Assembly (NCBI RefSeq): GCF_028689785.1
Contig: NZ_JAQVCN010000014.1
Coordinates: 1-64,000, forward strand
DNA length: 64,000 nucleotides
Source of the DNA: Zoogloea sp.
GTDB lineage: Bacteria; Pseudomonadota; Gammaproteobacteria; Burkholderiales; Rhodocyclaceae
Reading direction: 5' to 3'
A program made the translations under genes and the position numbers. The notes beneath the pieces are model-generated. The model was given only the letters and a program-made list of their open reading frames with translations. It was not told the origin of the DNA and made no database searches. Shown here in pieces: positions 35,934-46,525 of the stretch (position 1 is the stretch's first letter; every line of letters begins with the position of its first letter).

Positions 35934-37011
35934 GCGCGAGGAGCACGACCCCCGGGTTCCCATCACCCTGCTCACCGGCTTTCTCGGTGCAGGCAAAACG
36001 ACCCTGTTGAACCATCTCCTGCGCCAGCCGGAGATGGCCCGGGCTGCCGTGCTGATCAACGAGTTCGGCGCCGTCGGCATAGATCACCATCTGGTCGAGC
36101 GCGTCGACGCGAACATCGTGGTCCTGGACTCGGGCTGCCTGTGCTGTACCGTCAAGAGCGAGCTGACCCGCAGTCTGGCCGACCTGTTCCTGCGCGCCCT
36201 GCGCAAGGAAGTCCCGGTGTTCGACCGGGTCGTCATCGAAACCACCGGCCTCGCCGATCCCGTGCCGGTGATCCAGGCACTGATGAACGATTTCTTCGTG
36301 GCCGAGCGCTTCCGTTTCGATGGGGTCATCACCGCGGTGGACGCGCTCTTCGGCCGCGACCAGATCCAGCGCCATCGGGAAGCCCTGCGTCAGGTCGTCA
36401 TGGCCGACCGCCTGCTGATCACCAAGTGCGACCTGGCAGGCGGCGTCGAGCTTGCTTCGCTGGAACAGGATCTCGCCGCCCTCAACCCCGGGGCAAGCCG
36501 GATTCACGTCTCCGGCGGAGCGGTGGCGGCCTCTGCCATCATCGACTGTGGCCTCTACGACCCGGGCAGCAAAGTGCCCGACGTAGCCCGCTGGCTCGCG
36601 CCGCCCGCCGCCACCGGCATCCGCTACGCGCCCCGGACGGCAGCCAAAATACCGCCCTCCCACGATGGCAGTGTGCAGAGCTTCACCCTGGTCTTTGAGC
36701 AGCCCCTGCCCTGGGTTGGCTTCATCGACAGCCTGCGCCGCCTTCTCGACACCTGCGGCGACCGCGTTCTGCGGGTGAAGGGGCTGCTGCAGGTCACGGG
36801 CGATCCACGCCCGTGGATTGTCCAAGGCGTTCACGACATGGCCTACCCGCCCATCCCTCTGCCCCAGTGGCCCACCGAGCCTCCCTTTGATGACGGCCAC
36901 AGCCGGCTTGTCTTCATCGTCCAGAACCTGCCCCGGGCGCAGATCGAGGCGGGCTTCTCGGGATTGCTCGGTGCAGCCCCGCTCGTCGCCCCAGCCCCCC
37001 TTCCAGGCTGA
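35926..37011 (+). CDS. COG0523 zinc-metallochaperone-type GTPase, second copy
   Basis: 361 residues from ATG 35926, overlapping the first copy by 8 bp. P-loop [33 protein letters not shown] and ITKCDL. It resembles YjiA/CobW-type members more than its neighbour and has a shorter C-terminal domain, so the pair is not a recent tandem duplication. Two different family members in one island suggest separate clients. A 101-bp gap follows before thrS without a visible second Zur box. Confidence 0.9.
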   Translation: MSEREEHDPRVPITLLTGFLGAGKTTLLNHLLRQPEMARAAVLINEFGAVGIDHHLVERVDANIVVLDSGCLCCTVKSELTRSLADLFLRALRKEVPVFDRVVIETTGLADPVPVIQALMNDFFVAERFRFDGVITAVDALFGRDQIQRHREALRQVVMADRLLITKCDLAGGVELASLEQDLAALNPGASRIHVSGGAVAASAIIDCGLYDPGSKVPDVARWLAPPAATGIRYAPRTAAKIPPSHDGSVQSFTLVFEQPLPWVGFIDSLRRLLDTCGDRVLRVKGLLQVTGDPRPWIVQGVHDMAYPPIPLPQWPTEPPFDDGHSRLVFIVQNLPRAQIEAGFSGLLGAAPLVAPAPLPG

Positions 37012-37112
37012 TCCGCCGCAATCCACGCCAGCAGCATCGGCGGGCACCGACAGAGCCTCGCCGTCACCCCGCCCTGCCCTTCACCCTCCTTCTCCTACCA
37101 GGCTCACGCACC

Positions 37113-39065
37113 ATGCCCTGCATCACCCTGCCTGACGGCAGCCAGCGCACGTTTGTGCACCCGCCAACCGTGGCCGACGTCGCCGCCGCCATCGGCCCCG
37201 ACCTCGCCAGGGCCGCCCTCGCCGGCTGTGTCGATGCGCATCCGGTCGATCTCAGCTTTCGCATCGACAGGGATGCCCGGCTCAGTCTGATCACTCAGGA
37301 CAGCCCTGAAGGCCTGGCGATCCTGCGTCACTCCTGCGCCCACCTGCTGGCCATGGCCGTGAAACAGCTCTTCCCTGGCGCCCAGGTCACCATCGGCCCG
37401 GTCATCGAAGAAGGCTTCTTCTACGACTTCGCCTTCGAGCGCCCCTTCACCCCCGATGATCTGACACGGATCGAAGCCCGCATGCACGAACTGGCCGCCG
37501 CCGACCTGCCCGTCACCCGGCGCGAGCTTCCCCGTGACGAGGCCATTGCCCACTTCGAACAGCAGGGCGAGCACTACAAGGCAGAGCTGATCCACGCCAT
37601 CCCGGAAGGCGAGCCCCTGTCCCTCTATCGCCAGGGTGACTTCGAGGACCTGTGCCGGGGCCCCCATGTGCCGTCCACCGGCCGCCTCAAGGCCTTCAAG
37701 CTGACCAAGGTGGCGGGCGCCTACTGGCGCGGCGACGCCACGAAGGCCGTTCTGCAGCGCATCTACGGCACCTGCTGGCCCGACGCCCGGGCGCTCGCAG
37801 CTCACCTGACCCGCCTGGAGGAAGCCGGCAAGCGTGACCACCGCAAGCTCGGCGCCCAGCTCGATCTCTTTCATTTCGACGATAGCGCGCCCGGATCGGT
37901 GTTCTGGCACGCCCGGGGCTGGACCCTGTTCCAGCAGCTGATCGCCTACATGCGGGCACGCCAGGACGAGGCCGGCTACATCGAGGTCAATACCCCGGAC
38001 GTGATGGACCGTGGGCTGTGGGAAACCTCCGGCCACTGGTTCAACTATCGCGACGCGATGTTCACCACCACCACCGAGGACGAGCGGGTTTTTGCCCTCA
38101 AGCCGATGAACTGCCCCGGCGCCGTCTCGCTGTTTGCCCAAGGCATCAAGAGCTACCGCGACCTGCCCCTGCGCATGGCCGAGTTCGGCAAGGTGCACCG
38201 CTACGAGCCCTCCGGCGCCCTGCACGGCCTGCTGCGGGTGCGTCACTTCACCCAGGACGACGCCCACATCTTCTGCACCCCCGCCCAGATGCAGGACGAG
38301 TGTGCCCGCAGCATCGCCCTGGTGTTCGCCATCTACCGGGATTTCGGCTTCGACGAGGTGGCCGTCAAGCTGTCCACCCGCCCCGCCCGGCGCATCGGCG
38401 ACGACGCCACCTGGGACGCCCTGGAGAACGCCCTGTCGGGCGCCCTTGACCGGATGGGCATCGCCTACCGGGTCAATCCCGGCGAGGGCGCCTTCTACGG
38501 CCCCAAGCTGGAGTTCGTGCTGCGTGACGCCATCGGCCGCGACTGGCAGTGCGGCACCCTGCAGGTGGACCTGAACCTGCCCGAGCGCTTCGATATCCAC
38601 TACGTGGATGAAGATGACCAGCGCCAGCGCCCGGTCATGCTGCACCGGGCACTGTTCGGCTCCCTGGAACGCTTCACCGGCATCCTGATCGAGCACTACA
38701 GCGGCCTCTTCCCGGTCTGGCTTGCTCCCTGCCAGGTGAAGGTCCTCACCATCAGCAGCGCCCAGGATGACTACGCACGCGAGCTCGTCCGCACCCTGAA
38801 GCAGGCCGGTCTGCGAGCCGATGCCGATCTGCGCAATGAGAAGATCGGCTTCAAGATCCGCGAACACACCCTGCAGAAGATCCCCTACCTGGCCATCGTC
38901 GGCGAACAGGAAAGACAGCAGGGTCAGGTCGCCCTGCGCGCCCACGACGGCACCAAGCTGGGCAGCCTCTCACGTGCAGCGTTCATGGAACAGCTCGTCC
39001 GCGCAGCCCGGTCGCCCCTGCACACCCCCCTCTCCCCCTGCGACCTCGCCCCACCCTCGCCATGA
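37113..39065 (+). CDS. thrS: Threonyl-tRNA synthetase, zinc-regulon paralogue
   Basis: 650 residues, full length. TGS domain (1-60), editing domain with [15 protein letters not shown] and the LCRGPH motif, class II catalytic core (motif 2 [18 protein letters not shown]), and a C-terminal anticodon domain. The catalytic zinc ligands appear kept: Cys in MNCPG, His in TQDDAHIF and His in MLHRALFG. It lies within the Zur operon rather than beside infC, so it is a second copy as seen in other Zur regulons. It would keep threonine charging going when the main enzyme lacks zinc. Overlaps pyrC by 4 bp. Confidence 0.92.
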   Translation: MPCITLPDGSQRTFVHPPTVADVAAAIGPDLARAALAGCVDAHPVDLSFRIDRDARLSLITQDSPEGLAILRHSCAHLLAMAVKQLFPGAQVTIGPVIEEGFFYDFAFERPFTPDDLTRIEARMHELAAADLPVTRRELPRDEAIAHFEQQGEHYKAELIHAIPEGEPLSLYRQGDFEDLCRGPHVPSTGRLKAFKLTKVAGAYWRGDATKAVLQRIYGTCWPDARALAAHLTRLEEAGKRDHRKLGAQLDLFHFDDSAPGSVFWHARGWTLFQQLIAYMRARQDEAGYIEVNTPDVMDRGLWETSGHWFNYRDAMFTTTTEDERVFALKPMNCPGAVSLFAQGIKSYRDLPLRMAEFGKVHRYEPSGALHGLLRVRHFTQDDAHIFCTPAQMQDECARSIALVFAIYRDFGFDEVAVKLSTRPARRIGDDATWDALENALSGALDRMGIAYRVNPGEGAFYGPKLEFVLRDAIGRDWQCGTLQVDLNLPERFDIHYVDEDDQRQRPVMLHRALFGSLERFTGILIEHYSGLFPVWLAPCQVKVLTISSAQDDYARELVRTLKQAGLRADADLRNEKIGFKIREHTLQKIPYLAIVGEQERQQGQVALRAHDGTKLGSLSRAAFMEQLVRAARSPLHTPLSPCDLAPPSP

Positions 39066-40393
39066 CCCGACGCATCCTCATCCGCAACGCCCGGCTGGTG
39101 AACGAAGGCGGCATCGTCGATGGCGACCTGCTCGTCGCCGACGGCCGCATCGACCGGATCGCCGGCAGCATCGCCCACGCCGCGGAGATCGAGATCGACG
39201 CGGCGGGCGCCTGGCTGCTCCCCGGCATGATCGACGACCAGGTGCACTTCCGCGAACCCGGCCTGACCCATAAGGGCTGCATCGCCAGTGAATCAGCAGC
39301 GGCCGTGGCCGGGGGCATCACCAGCTTCATGGACATGCCCAACACCCGCCCGCCCACGCTCGACATGCTCGCCATCGACGCCAAGCGAGCCCTGGCGGCA
39401 GCTGGCAGCCACGCCAACTACGCCTTTCACCTGGGGGTGTCCACCCACAACCTGGACGCCGTGGCTGCCGCCGACCCGACCCGCATTGCCGGCATCAAGG
39501 TTTTCATGGGGGCCTCCACCGGTGACATGCTGGTGGACGACCCCACCGTGCTGGAGCGCCTGTTTGCCTGTGCTCCCACCCTCCTGCTGGCCCATTGCGA
39601 AGACACCCCCAGCATCCTGGCCAACGAAGCTGCCTGGCGGGCGCGTTGCGGCAATGACATCCCCTTCGAAGCCCACCCCCTGATCCGCAGCGCCGAAGCC
39701 TGCTACCGCTCCTCGTCCCTGGCGGTGGGCCTGGCCCGTCGGCACGGTACACGGCTCCACGTGCTGCACCTGTCCACCGCCCGGGAGCTGGCCCTGTTCG
39801 ACGACGGCCCCCTGGCCGGCAAACAAATCACCGCCGAAGCCTGCCTCCATCACCTGCTGTTCGACGACAACGCTTACGCCGCCCTGGGCAGCCTGCTCAA
39901 GTGCAACCCGGCGGTGAAGACCCGGCAGGACCGGGACGCCCTGCGCGCCGCCGTGGCCAGCGGACGCATCGACGTGATCGGCACCGACCACGCCCCCCAT
40001 ACCCGGGCCGAGAAGGCCGCCCCCTACGCCACCGCCCCATCCGGCCTGCCCCTGGTACAGCACGCCCTACCAGCGCTGATGGAGCTGGTGCATGACCGGG
40101 TGCTGGATCGCCCGACCCTGGTCCGGCGCTGCAGCCACGCCGTCGCCGATCTGTTCCAGATCCGTGATCGCGGCTACCTGCGGGAGGGTTACTGGGCCGA
40201 TCTGGTGCTGCTCGCCGATCAGGATCACGCCGTGGATGCCGCCCCCATCCTCAGCCGCTGCGGCTGGACCCCGTTCGCCGGCCGGCACTTCCGCTCCCGG
40301 GTTCTCACCACCCTGGTATCCGGACAGCTCGCCTGGCACGACGGCCGCCTCAACCCCGCCTGCCGTGGCGAAGCCCTTCAATTCGACCGCTGA
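39062..40393 (+). CDS. pyrC: Dihydroorotase, zinc-regulon paralogue
   Basis: 443 residues. Amidohydrolase landmarks: the carbamylated Lys region [25 protein letters not shown] and GTDHAPH. The first metal motif reads [10 protein letters not shown], so the first His of the usual HxH pair is Gln. The product makes dihydroorotate for pyrimidine synthesis. Paralogues of PyrC in Zur/COG0523 clusters are established. Here the altered ligand may lower zinc demand, although activity needs proof. Confidence 0.9.
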   Translation: MTRRILIRNARLVNEGGIVDGDLLVADGRIDRIAGSIAHAAEIEIDAAGAWLLPGMIDDQVHFREPGLTHKGCIASESAAAVAGGITSFMDMPNTRPPTLDMLAIDAKRALAAAGSHANYAFHLGVSTHNLDAVAAADPTRIAGIKVFMGASTGDMLVDDPTVLERLFACAPTLLLAHCEDTPSILANEAAWRARCGNDIPFEAHPLIRSAEACYRSSSLAVGLARRHGTRLHVLHLSTARELALFDDGPLAGKQITAEACLHHLLFDDNAYAALGSLLKCNPAVKTRQDRDALRAAVASGRIDVIGTDHAPHTRAEKAAPYATAPSGLPLVQHALPALMELVHDRVLDRPTLVRRCSHAVADLFQIRDRGYLREGYWADLVLLADQDHAVDAAPILSRCGWTPFAGRHFRSRVLTTLVSGQLAWHDGRLNPACRGEALQFDR

Positions 40394-40401
40394 AACCCGC
40401 C

Positions 40402-40799
40402 ATGCACGAACTCTCCCGCGCCTTCCTCTTCGAGGCCGCCCACACCCTGCAACGGCACATCGGCACCGAGGGCAGCCGGCGCATCCACGGCCACAGCTAC
40501 CGCGCCACCATCACCCTGGCCGGAGTACCGGACCCGTCACCGGCATGCTCATCGACATCGGCCACCTGGACACCCTCCTCGCCGACACCCGCGATGCCCT
40601 CGACCACCGCTTCCTCGACGACGTGCCCGGCCTGGGCCCCGCCACCCTGGAGAACCTGTGCAGCTTTCTGTGGGCGCAACTCGCCCCCCGCCTGCCTCTG
40701 CTTCACCGGGTCACGGTCAGCCGCGACCTGTCCGGCGACGCCTGCAGCCTCTCGCGACGCGCCCTCCAGCAAGTGCCCTCGCCTTGCGCAATGCCCTGA
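40402..40799 (+). pseudogene. QueD/PTPS-like 6-carboxytetrahydropterin synthase paralogue, frameshifted
   Basis: The first part reads FLFEAAHTLQRH and RIHGHSYRATITLAG with the three His zinc ligands. Around 40531-40536 the frame must shift to continue as PVTGMLIDIGHLDTLLADTR, then LDHRFLDDVPG and PATLENLCSFLWAQL, to a stop at 40797. Restoring one G after GACCC rejoins the expected PDPVTGM. In the first frame translation would instead run on into the TonB receptor gene. The position of the family's catalytic Cys (four before HGH) is Ser. Either a true lesion or a sequencing error. Confidence 0.85.
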
Positions 40800-40830
40800 C
40801 ACCCCAACCCTGTTCAAGACCACGCTGCCC

Positions 40831-42921
40831 ATGCCCGCAACCTTCCTCCGAACACCTCCCTCGCCCACCGTCCTCCTGATTGCCGCGGCCCTTTCCGGCG
40901 CGACCGACCTGGCCGTCGCCGACGACACGCCCGTCCTGCCCACCGTCCGCGTCTCCCCAGAGACCGCCCTCCCTCGGGCAGGTGCGCGGCTCAAACTGAG
41001 GAATGACAGCACAGCCCTCCCCTCCGCGGTCTCCGTCGTCACCGCCGATGAGCTGGAGAGCATCAATGTGGGGCGAGACATCGCTGCCATCTACCGACGG
41101 GTGCCCGGCGTCGTCGCCAACAACATCGACCAGGGCGATACGGGCGTCGGCTTCCGGATGCGGGGCTTTACCACCCAGGGCACCCACGGGGCCGACACCG
41201 CCGTTTATGTGGACGGCGTGCCGCAGAACATCCCGTCCAGCCAGAGCGGAGCTGGCCACGGCCCGGTCTTTCTCGAATGGCTCACCCCCGAGATGATCGA
41301 ACGCATTGAGGTCATCAAAGGGCCGATTTCGTCCCTTCACGGTGATCAGAACCGTGCCGGCGCCGTCGACATCACGACGGCGAAAGGCGGCGACCAGCCC
41401 TCCAGCGTGGGCATCACGCTAGAAAGCTACAACGGCAAGCGGGCCAATCTGGTCCTGTCGAACACGCTCGAGAGCGTGGATTCCCTGTTCATTGCCGACC
41501 TGTACCGCGCCGACGGCTACCGCCATGCCTCCCGAACCGAGCGGGACAGCTTCTTCTGGAAGCTCTCCACCCGCCACCAGGGCACAGACTACGCGCTGCG
41601 GCTGAGTCACTACCGCTCGGATTTCGAAGCCGCAGGCTACCTCCTGTACTCCGACCTCAAGGCCGGGCTGGACCCGCGCTCGACCCAATTCGACAACCCC
41701 GGATACGGTTCGGCCGAGCGCACATCCCTGGTCTTCAATGCCGCTCCGGCCCAAGGCCCGGACGGCATCCATGGCAGCGGGTACATCGAACAGTTCGAGC
41801 GGACCCGAGCCATCGCCGCCAGCAACACCGCCCATAACGTCACCACCGATGACCGGGTGATCATGGGAGGGCGCCTGTTCAATAGCCTGACCCTGGCGCA
41901 GAACACCCTGCTGACGTTCGGAGGTGAGCTTCGCCGCGACAACGGCGATGCCTTCCGACAGCGCTACAGCAGCGGACAGGCCACCGCCAGCTACCTGAAC
42001 AACTACGACATGGACCTGCTGACCTACGGGCTGTTTGCCCAGGGTCAGTATCGTCCCTGGCCTACGTTCAAGCTGCTGGGCGGCCTGCGCCACGATTGGT
42101 TCGACTACGACATCCGGAACCGCAAGCTCCCCGGCGCATCGACCTCGTACCAGGGCAGCGTCACAACACCCAAGCTCGGCGTGGTATGGCATGCAACAGA
42201 GGCCCTGGAACTCTTCGCCAATGCGGCGGAAGGCTTCCGCTCCCCCTATGCCGAACAGATCTCGCCCGCAGGCACCCTCGGTCCCCTCGGGAGTCCGGGC
42301 GGCAAGCTGAACACGGACATCGGCGCCTCCAAGGTCCGCTCCTACGACCTGGGCTTCACCGCCAGCCCACGCCCTGGCTGGACGCTGTCCGGCACGGCCT
42401 ACCAGATCACCAACCAGGACGAGATCGTCATGATCTCCGCCGACACCTATGCTTCCGTCGGTGAAACCACCCGCCGGGGCTTCGAGGTGGAAACCCGAAT
42501 GACGCTCACGTCCGCGCTGTCGGCCTACGCCAACTACGCCCGCATCACCGAAGCGCGGATCCGCAATCCCCTGCCAAACACGGGCGCCCTGCTGTCGGTT
42601 CCCGGACATCAGGTGAAGGCCGGCGTGGAGCACCGCAACACGCTTCTGGGCGGGCGTCTGACCGTGAACGCCGATGTCTATGCCTTCTCGGATGTGCCCT
42701 TCTACCAGGGCACCCCACAGACCCACGTGGCAGACATGCCCGCTTACGTCCGCTATGACCTCAGGGCCCGATTCGAGAGCGGCCCCTATCAGGTGGCCAC
42801 CTATCTGGTGTTCCAGCCCAATGCCTATGCCAGCGACGCCGCCTACGGGGCCAGCGCCGGCCTGATGGTCTCCCCCATGCCTCGCACCCTGATCGGCACG
42901 TCACTCCGCTATGCATTCTGA
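40831..42921 (+). CDS. TonB-dependent outer-membrane receptor, probably for zinc or a zinc complex
   Basis: 696 residues from ATG 40831. Signal peptide ends near LAVA-DD. The plug is typical: PSAVSVVTADELESINVGRD, GVGFRMRGFTT, VYVDGVPQN and IERIEVIKGPISSLHGDQNR. A 22-strand barrel follows, ending LIGTSLRYAF with terminal Phe. The plug style is that of siderophore receptors, but its place in the Zur operon points to zinc or a metallophore. It is followed after 47 bp by an ABC transporter that may be functionally linked. Confidence 0.88.
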   Translation: MPATFLRTPPSPTVLLIAAALSGATDLAVADDTPVLPTVRVSPETALPRAGARLKLRNDSTALPSAVSVVTADELESINVGRDIAAIYRRVPGVVANNIDQGDTGVGFRMRGFTTQGTHGADTAVYVDGVPQNIPSSQSGAGHGPVFLEWLTPEMIERIEVIKGPISSLHGDQNRAGAVDITTAKGGDQPSSVGITLESYNGKRANLVLSNTLESVDSLFIADLYRADGYRHASRTERDSFFWKLSTRHQGTDYALRLSHYRSDFEAAGYLLYSDLKAGLDPRSTQFDNPGYGSAERTSLVFNAAPAQGPDGIHGSGYIEQFERTRAIAASNTAHNVTTDDRVIMGGRLFNSLTLAQNTLLTFGGELRRDNGDAFRQRYSSGQATASYLNNYDMDLLTYGLFAQGQYRPWPTFKLLGGLRHDWFDYDIRNRKLPGASTSYQGSVTTPKLGVVWHATEALELFANAAEGFRSPYAEQISPAGTLGPLGSPGGKLNTDIGASKVRSYDLGFTASPRPGWTLSGTAYQITNQDEIVMISADTYASVGETTRRGFEVETRMTLTSALSAYANYARITEARIRNPLPNTGALLSVPGHQVKAGVEHRNTLLGGRLTVNADVYAFSDVPFYQGTPQTHVADMPAYVRYDLRARFESGPYQVATYLVFQPNAYASDAAYGASAGLMVSPMPRTLIGTSLRYAF

Positions 42922-42968
42922 GGCCCTGAGATCGCGCATCACCGCGCCCACGGAACCGAGGCTGCGCC

Positions 42969-43697
42969 ATGGCTGATCCGGTACTGAACGTCGAACAACT
43001 CGTCGTCGAGTTCCAGGGAAGCCGGGCGGTCGATGCCATCGATCTGAAGGTATCTGCCGGTACCGTCTATGCCCTGCTGGGTGGCAACGGGGCAGGCAAG
43101 ACAACCACGCTCAACTGCCTTCTCGGATTCGTACGCCCCACGAGCGGCCGGGTCAGCGTCGGCGGCATCGCCCTCTCGGAGACCCCCTCTGCCGCGCGCC
43201 GGCTGCTGGCCTACCTGCCTGAGAACGTCGCACTCTATCCGTACATGACAGGCGAAGAGAACCTGCGCTATTTCTGCGAAATTGCCGACCTGAAGATGGA
43301 CCGCGCCCGCCTCCGTCAGCATCTGACAGAGGCGGGGCTTGCCTCTGCAGCCCACTCGGTCAAGCTCGGGAAGTACTCCAAAGGCATGCGCCAGAAGGTG
43401 GGGCTGGCCATTGCCCATGCACGCCGTGCCCAGGCCATGCTGCTCGACGAACCCACCTCCGGACTGGACCCGGGTGCCGCCAATGAGCTCAGCCGACGCC
43501 TGCGCCAGTCGGCAAACAGCGGCATGGCCATCCTGATGGCCACCCACGACCTGTTCAACGCCAGGCAGGTAGCCGACAGGATCGGGATCATGCAGCGGGG
43601 GCGCCTGGTTGCCGAATTTGACGCATCGTCAGTCACCCACGAAGAACTGGAGCACACCTACCTTACCCACGCCGGCACAGCCCGGGAGCGACCATGA
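42969..43697 (+). CDS. ABC transporter ATPase, ABC-2 type
   Basis: 242 residues. Walker A GGNGAGKTTTL, variant signature YSKGMRQKVGLA, Walker B AMLLDEPTSGLD, switch His in MATHDLF. The SKGM signature is typical of NatA/NosF-like ATPases of ABC-2 systems rather than importers using binding proteins. It overlaps the first permease by 4 bp. Confidence 0.9.
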   Translation: MADPVLNVEQLVVEFQGSRAVDAIDLKVSAGTVYALLGGNGAGKTTTLNCLLGFVRPTSGRVSVGGIALSETPSAARRLLAYLPENVALYPYMTGEENLRYFCEIADLKMDRARLRQHLTEAGLASAAHSVKLGKYSKGMRQKVGLAIAHARRAQAMLLDEPTSGLDPGAANELSRRLRQSANSGMAILMATHDLFNARQVADRIGIMQRGRLVAEFDASSVTHEELEHTYLTHAGTARERP

Positions 43698-45106
43698 CGA
43701 TGCTGCTCAGCAAGGAAGTCTGGGCGATTGTCCGCGATGGCCGTCTGGTGACGCTGGCAGTTGCACTCCTCGTCATCCTGGCCGGCGCCCTGCACGCATC
43801 GAGCCTGCGCGAGCACGAGCAGACCCGCGAGCGGACGGAGATCGAACGCATCACGCGTCAGCAATGGGACAACCAGGGGCATCAGCACCCCCATCGGGGG
43901 GCCCATTTCGGCATCTATGTGTTCCAGCCGAAGGCCCCGCTATCGGTGATCGATCCGGGCATCCTGGACTATGTGGGACAGGCGCTGTGGCTGGAACCCC
44001 ATCGCCGTAACTTCATGCGCTTCCGTCCCGCCGTGGACGCGCCCCCCCACACCCGGCTGGGTCTCCCCACACCCGCCTTCCTGCTCACATCCATACTGCC
44101 TCTGCTGATCATTGGCTTTGCATTCAACGCCGTCTCGGAAGAGCGGGAGAGCGGCACCCTGCGCATGCTTCACGGGGCCGGACTTGCGCCGGTCCGGCTG
44201 ATTGTGGCCAAACTTGCGGCACAACTGGGCGTCCTCGCCCTCTGGCTGATCTTTCTGCTGGCCGTCACCTGGGTCGTCTTTGTGCAGGCGCCGCCAGACG
44301 GCGATGCGCTGCTCCGTACCGCAGCCCTCGGCATCGGCTACTTGCTGTACTACCTGACCTTCTGTGCGCTCGCACTGGCGGCCTCGACACTTTTCCGCCA
44401 CAGCCGGACGGCCCTGCTGACCCTGATCGTGATATGGGCCCTGTTCGCACTCGTCGTCCCCCGCCTGGGCAGTGCTGTCGCCAGCGCAGGCACGCCGCTC
44501 CCAACCGCCGAGCAATTCTGGACACAGATCCGGCACGACTACGAACACGGCCTGCCGGGAGACCTCAGCCTGGCCGACCAGGTGGCACAGTTCGAAGCCG
44601 AGCAGTTGCGCCAGAACGGAGTCGGCCGCGTGGAGGACCTGCCCTTCGGCATCAATGCAGTGCGCCGCCTGTTCCGCGACGCTTACAGTGACAAGGTACA
44701 CACCCATCACTTCGAGCGGCTCGGCCGGGCCCATGATGCCCAGACCCAGGCCTTGCGGTGGACAGCCTTGTTCAGCCCCAGCCTGGCCATGCAAGCCTTC
44801 TCCGCAACCCTGGCCGGCACGGACATGGCCCATCAGCGGCATTTCGAACACGCCGCCGAGGCCTATCGGCGCTACATCAACACCACGATAGACCGCTGGG
44901 ATGCCGACAACACCCATGGCGTCAGCTCATTTGATGCGCGCTACGCCGACAACCAGCTCTGGCGGGCCATCAAACCTTTCGAGTACCACCCGCCCGACGC
45001 AGCCTTCGCCTGGCGCGCAGCCTGGCCGGATCTCCTGACGCTGCTGGGCTGGAGCACGCTGGCGACGGCTCTTCTGATCATTCTGGGCCGGAGGCTCACA
45101 CCATGA
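43694..45106 (+). CDS. ABC-2 type permease, DUF3526 family, first copy
   Basis: 470 residues. One N-terminal helix, a long periplasmic region rich in His (GHQHPHRGAHFG), a helix bundle from about residue 135 (FLLTSILPLLIIGFAFNAVS, then ERESGTLRMLHG, the ABC-2 permease hallmark), a second soluble stretch and a last helix near the C terminus (LLTLLGWSTLATALLIILG). DUF3526 permeases occur in pairs, often next to TonB receptors; transport direction is not proven. Confidence 0.83.
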   Translation: MTMLLSKEVWAIVRDGRLVTLAVALLVILAGALHASSLREHEQTRERTEIERITRQQWDNQGHQHPHRGAHFGIYVFQPKAPLSVIDPGILDYVGQALWLEPHRRNFMRFRPAVDAPPHTRLGLPTPAFLLTSILPLLIIGFAFNAVSEERESGTLRMLHGAGLAPVRLIVAKLAAQLGVLALWLIFLLAVTWVVFVQAPPDGDALLRTAALGIGYLLYYLTFCALALAASTLFRHSRTALLTLIVIWALFALVVPRLGSAVASAGTPLPTAEQFWTQIRHDYEHGLPGDLSLADQVAQFEAEQLRQNGVGRVEDLPFGINAVRRLFRDAYSDKVHTHHFERLGRAHDAQTQALRWTALFSPSLAMQAFSATLAGTDMAHQRHFEHAAEAYRRYINTTIDRWDADNTHGVSSFDARYADNQLWRAIKPFEYHPPDAAFAWRAAWPDLLTLLGWSTLATALLIILGRRLTP

Positions 45107-46488
45107 TCCGACCACTCATGCAGGCGGAATGGCTCCGCTTCCGGAGCCATCCGGGCAATCGCTGGATCATCGCGACCTTTCTTCTCGTCTTTCTGCTCAA
45201 CGCGGCATGGTCGGGCTGGACTGCCCGCGAACATCGCCACCAGCAGGTGGCCGAGGCACAAGCATGGCGAACGATGCTCGAACACGAGCGAAGCGGCTTG
45301 CTCGGCACGCCCAAGGCCGGGGAAAGCCTCGAACAGAAAGCGCGCACTGCCTTCGAATTTGCCCGGCACGGCTCGCCCCCCGCACAACTCCCCACCCTTG
45401 GAGGGCTGACGCTCGGCACCACTGCGCTCAAGCTGCTCAGCCCGGTGAGCCACGTCACTGTGACCAATCGTCAGGCCGATGATCGGAAAAGTGAGACATT
45501 GACCAATCCCCGGCTTGAAGCGATCGGCGAGATCGACTTCGCCACGCTGACAGCGCTGCTGCTCCCCATCCTCTGCATCTGCCTCTGCTACGGTCTGCTG
45601 CAGGAAGACAGGGCCAGCGGCATCTGGCGCCTGACCACCATGACCCATCCACAGGCGTGGCAGGTACTGGGTGCCAGCCTCCTCATTCGCTGGTGCGTGG
45701 TGCTCCTCTGCCTGGCTCTGCCGTCGGCCCTGGCCTTCGGCCTTGATCCAGGGGCATCGCTCCTCGCCTATCTGAGCTGGATCGCCGCCGGGGCCGGTTT
45801 TGCGGCCATCTGGATCATTCTGGGCGGACTGGCATGCCTCCTCCCGGTCAGCGCAGGCGCATCGGCATCGGCACTCCTGGCAGTGTGGATCGTCAGCAGC
45901 TTTGTGCTGCCTGCCACCCTCAGCGTTCAAGGCGACGCAAAGGCCCCCTCGCGGATGGCCAGCATTGCCGCCCTGCGCGTGATCCAGCTCGACGTGGACG
46001 AGCAGGCGCCCGCCCTCCTGGCACAGTGGTACGCGCAGAACGCAGATACCACCGTGCCCCGCCAGTCTCACGTTTGGCCCGTCAGCTTCATGCCGCGCTA
46101 CACCGAGGAGAGTCTGCGCGCCCGCGCAATATTCCGTCGCTTCGACGCCTACCGGGCGACACGCGACTCGCGACTCGCAGCGTGGGCCTTGGTATCGCCG
46201 CCGATCGGCCTGCTGGATATCGCCGACCGTCTGGCCGGCATCGACGCCGCCCGCTACCACCGCTACGCCCTGGCAGTGGATGACTACGAAGACCGATGGC
46301 GCGACTACCTCACCCCAAGAATCATGTTCTACCGCGGCCTCACCCCGGCTGACCTGGATGCCCTGCCCACCTTTGCCTTTTCCAGCGCCCCCACCTCCGT
46401 GGCCTGGCCCCTGGTCCGTCTGTGGGTGTCGGCCCTGGTGCTGCTCCTCACCTTCCTGCTGTTCCGGCATCACGCGAATACACCATGA
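45103..46488 (+). CDS. ABC-2 type permease, DUF3526 family, second copy
   Basis: 461 residues with the same layout as the preceding gene: N-terminal helix (WIIATFLLVFLLNAAWSGW), soluble region, helix bundle with LLQEDRASGIWRLTTMT, another soluble domain, C-terminal helix. Similar length and shared placing of domains suggest an old duplication giving a heterodimeric channel. Overlaps the first permease by 4 bp and ends 37 bp before the ZIP gene. Confidence 0.83.
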   Translation: MIRPLMQAEWLRFRSHPGNRWIIATFLLVFLLNAAWSGWTAREHRHQQVAEAQAWRTMLEHERSGLLGTPKAGESLEQKARTAFEFARHGSPPAQLPTLGGLTLGTTALKLLSPVSHVTVTNRQADDRKSETLTNPRLEAIGEIDFATLTALLLPILCICLCYGLLQEDRASGIWRLTTMTHPQAWQVLGASLLIRWCVVLLCLALPSALAFGLDPGASLLAYLSWIAAGAGFAAIWIILGGLACLLPVSAGASASALLAVWIVSSFVLPATLSVQGDAKAPSRMASIAALRVIQLDVDEQAPALLAQWYAQNADTTVPRQSHVWPVSFMPRYTEESLRARAIFRRFDAYRATRDSRLAAWALVSPPIGLLDIADRLAGIDAARYHRYALAVDDYEDRWRDYLTPRIMFYRGLTPADLDALPTFAFSSAPTSVAWPLVRLWVSALVLLLTFLLFRHHANTP

Positions 46489-46525
46489 CATCCCCCCCTT
46501 ACCCTAGCTCGGAGCCCAGCCGCTG

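Noticed and set aside
40402-42921. An apparent fusion of a QueD-like domain to the TonB receptor
   Set aside because: The middle part is out-of-frame sequence after a one-base shift; the receptor has its own ATG and signal peptide at 40831.
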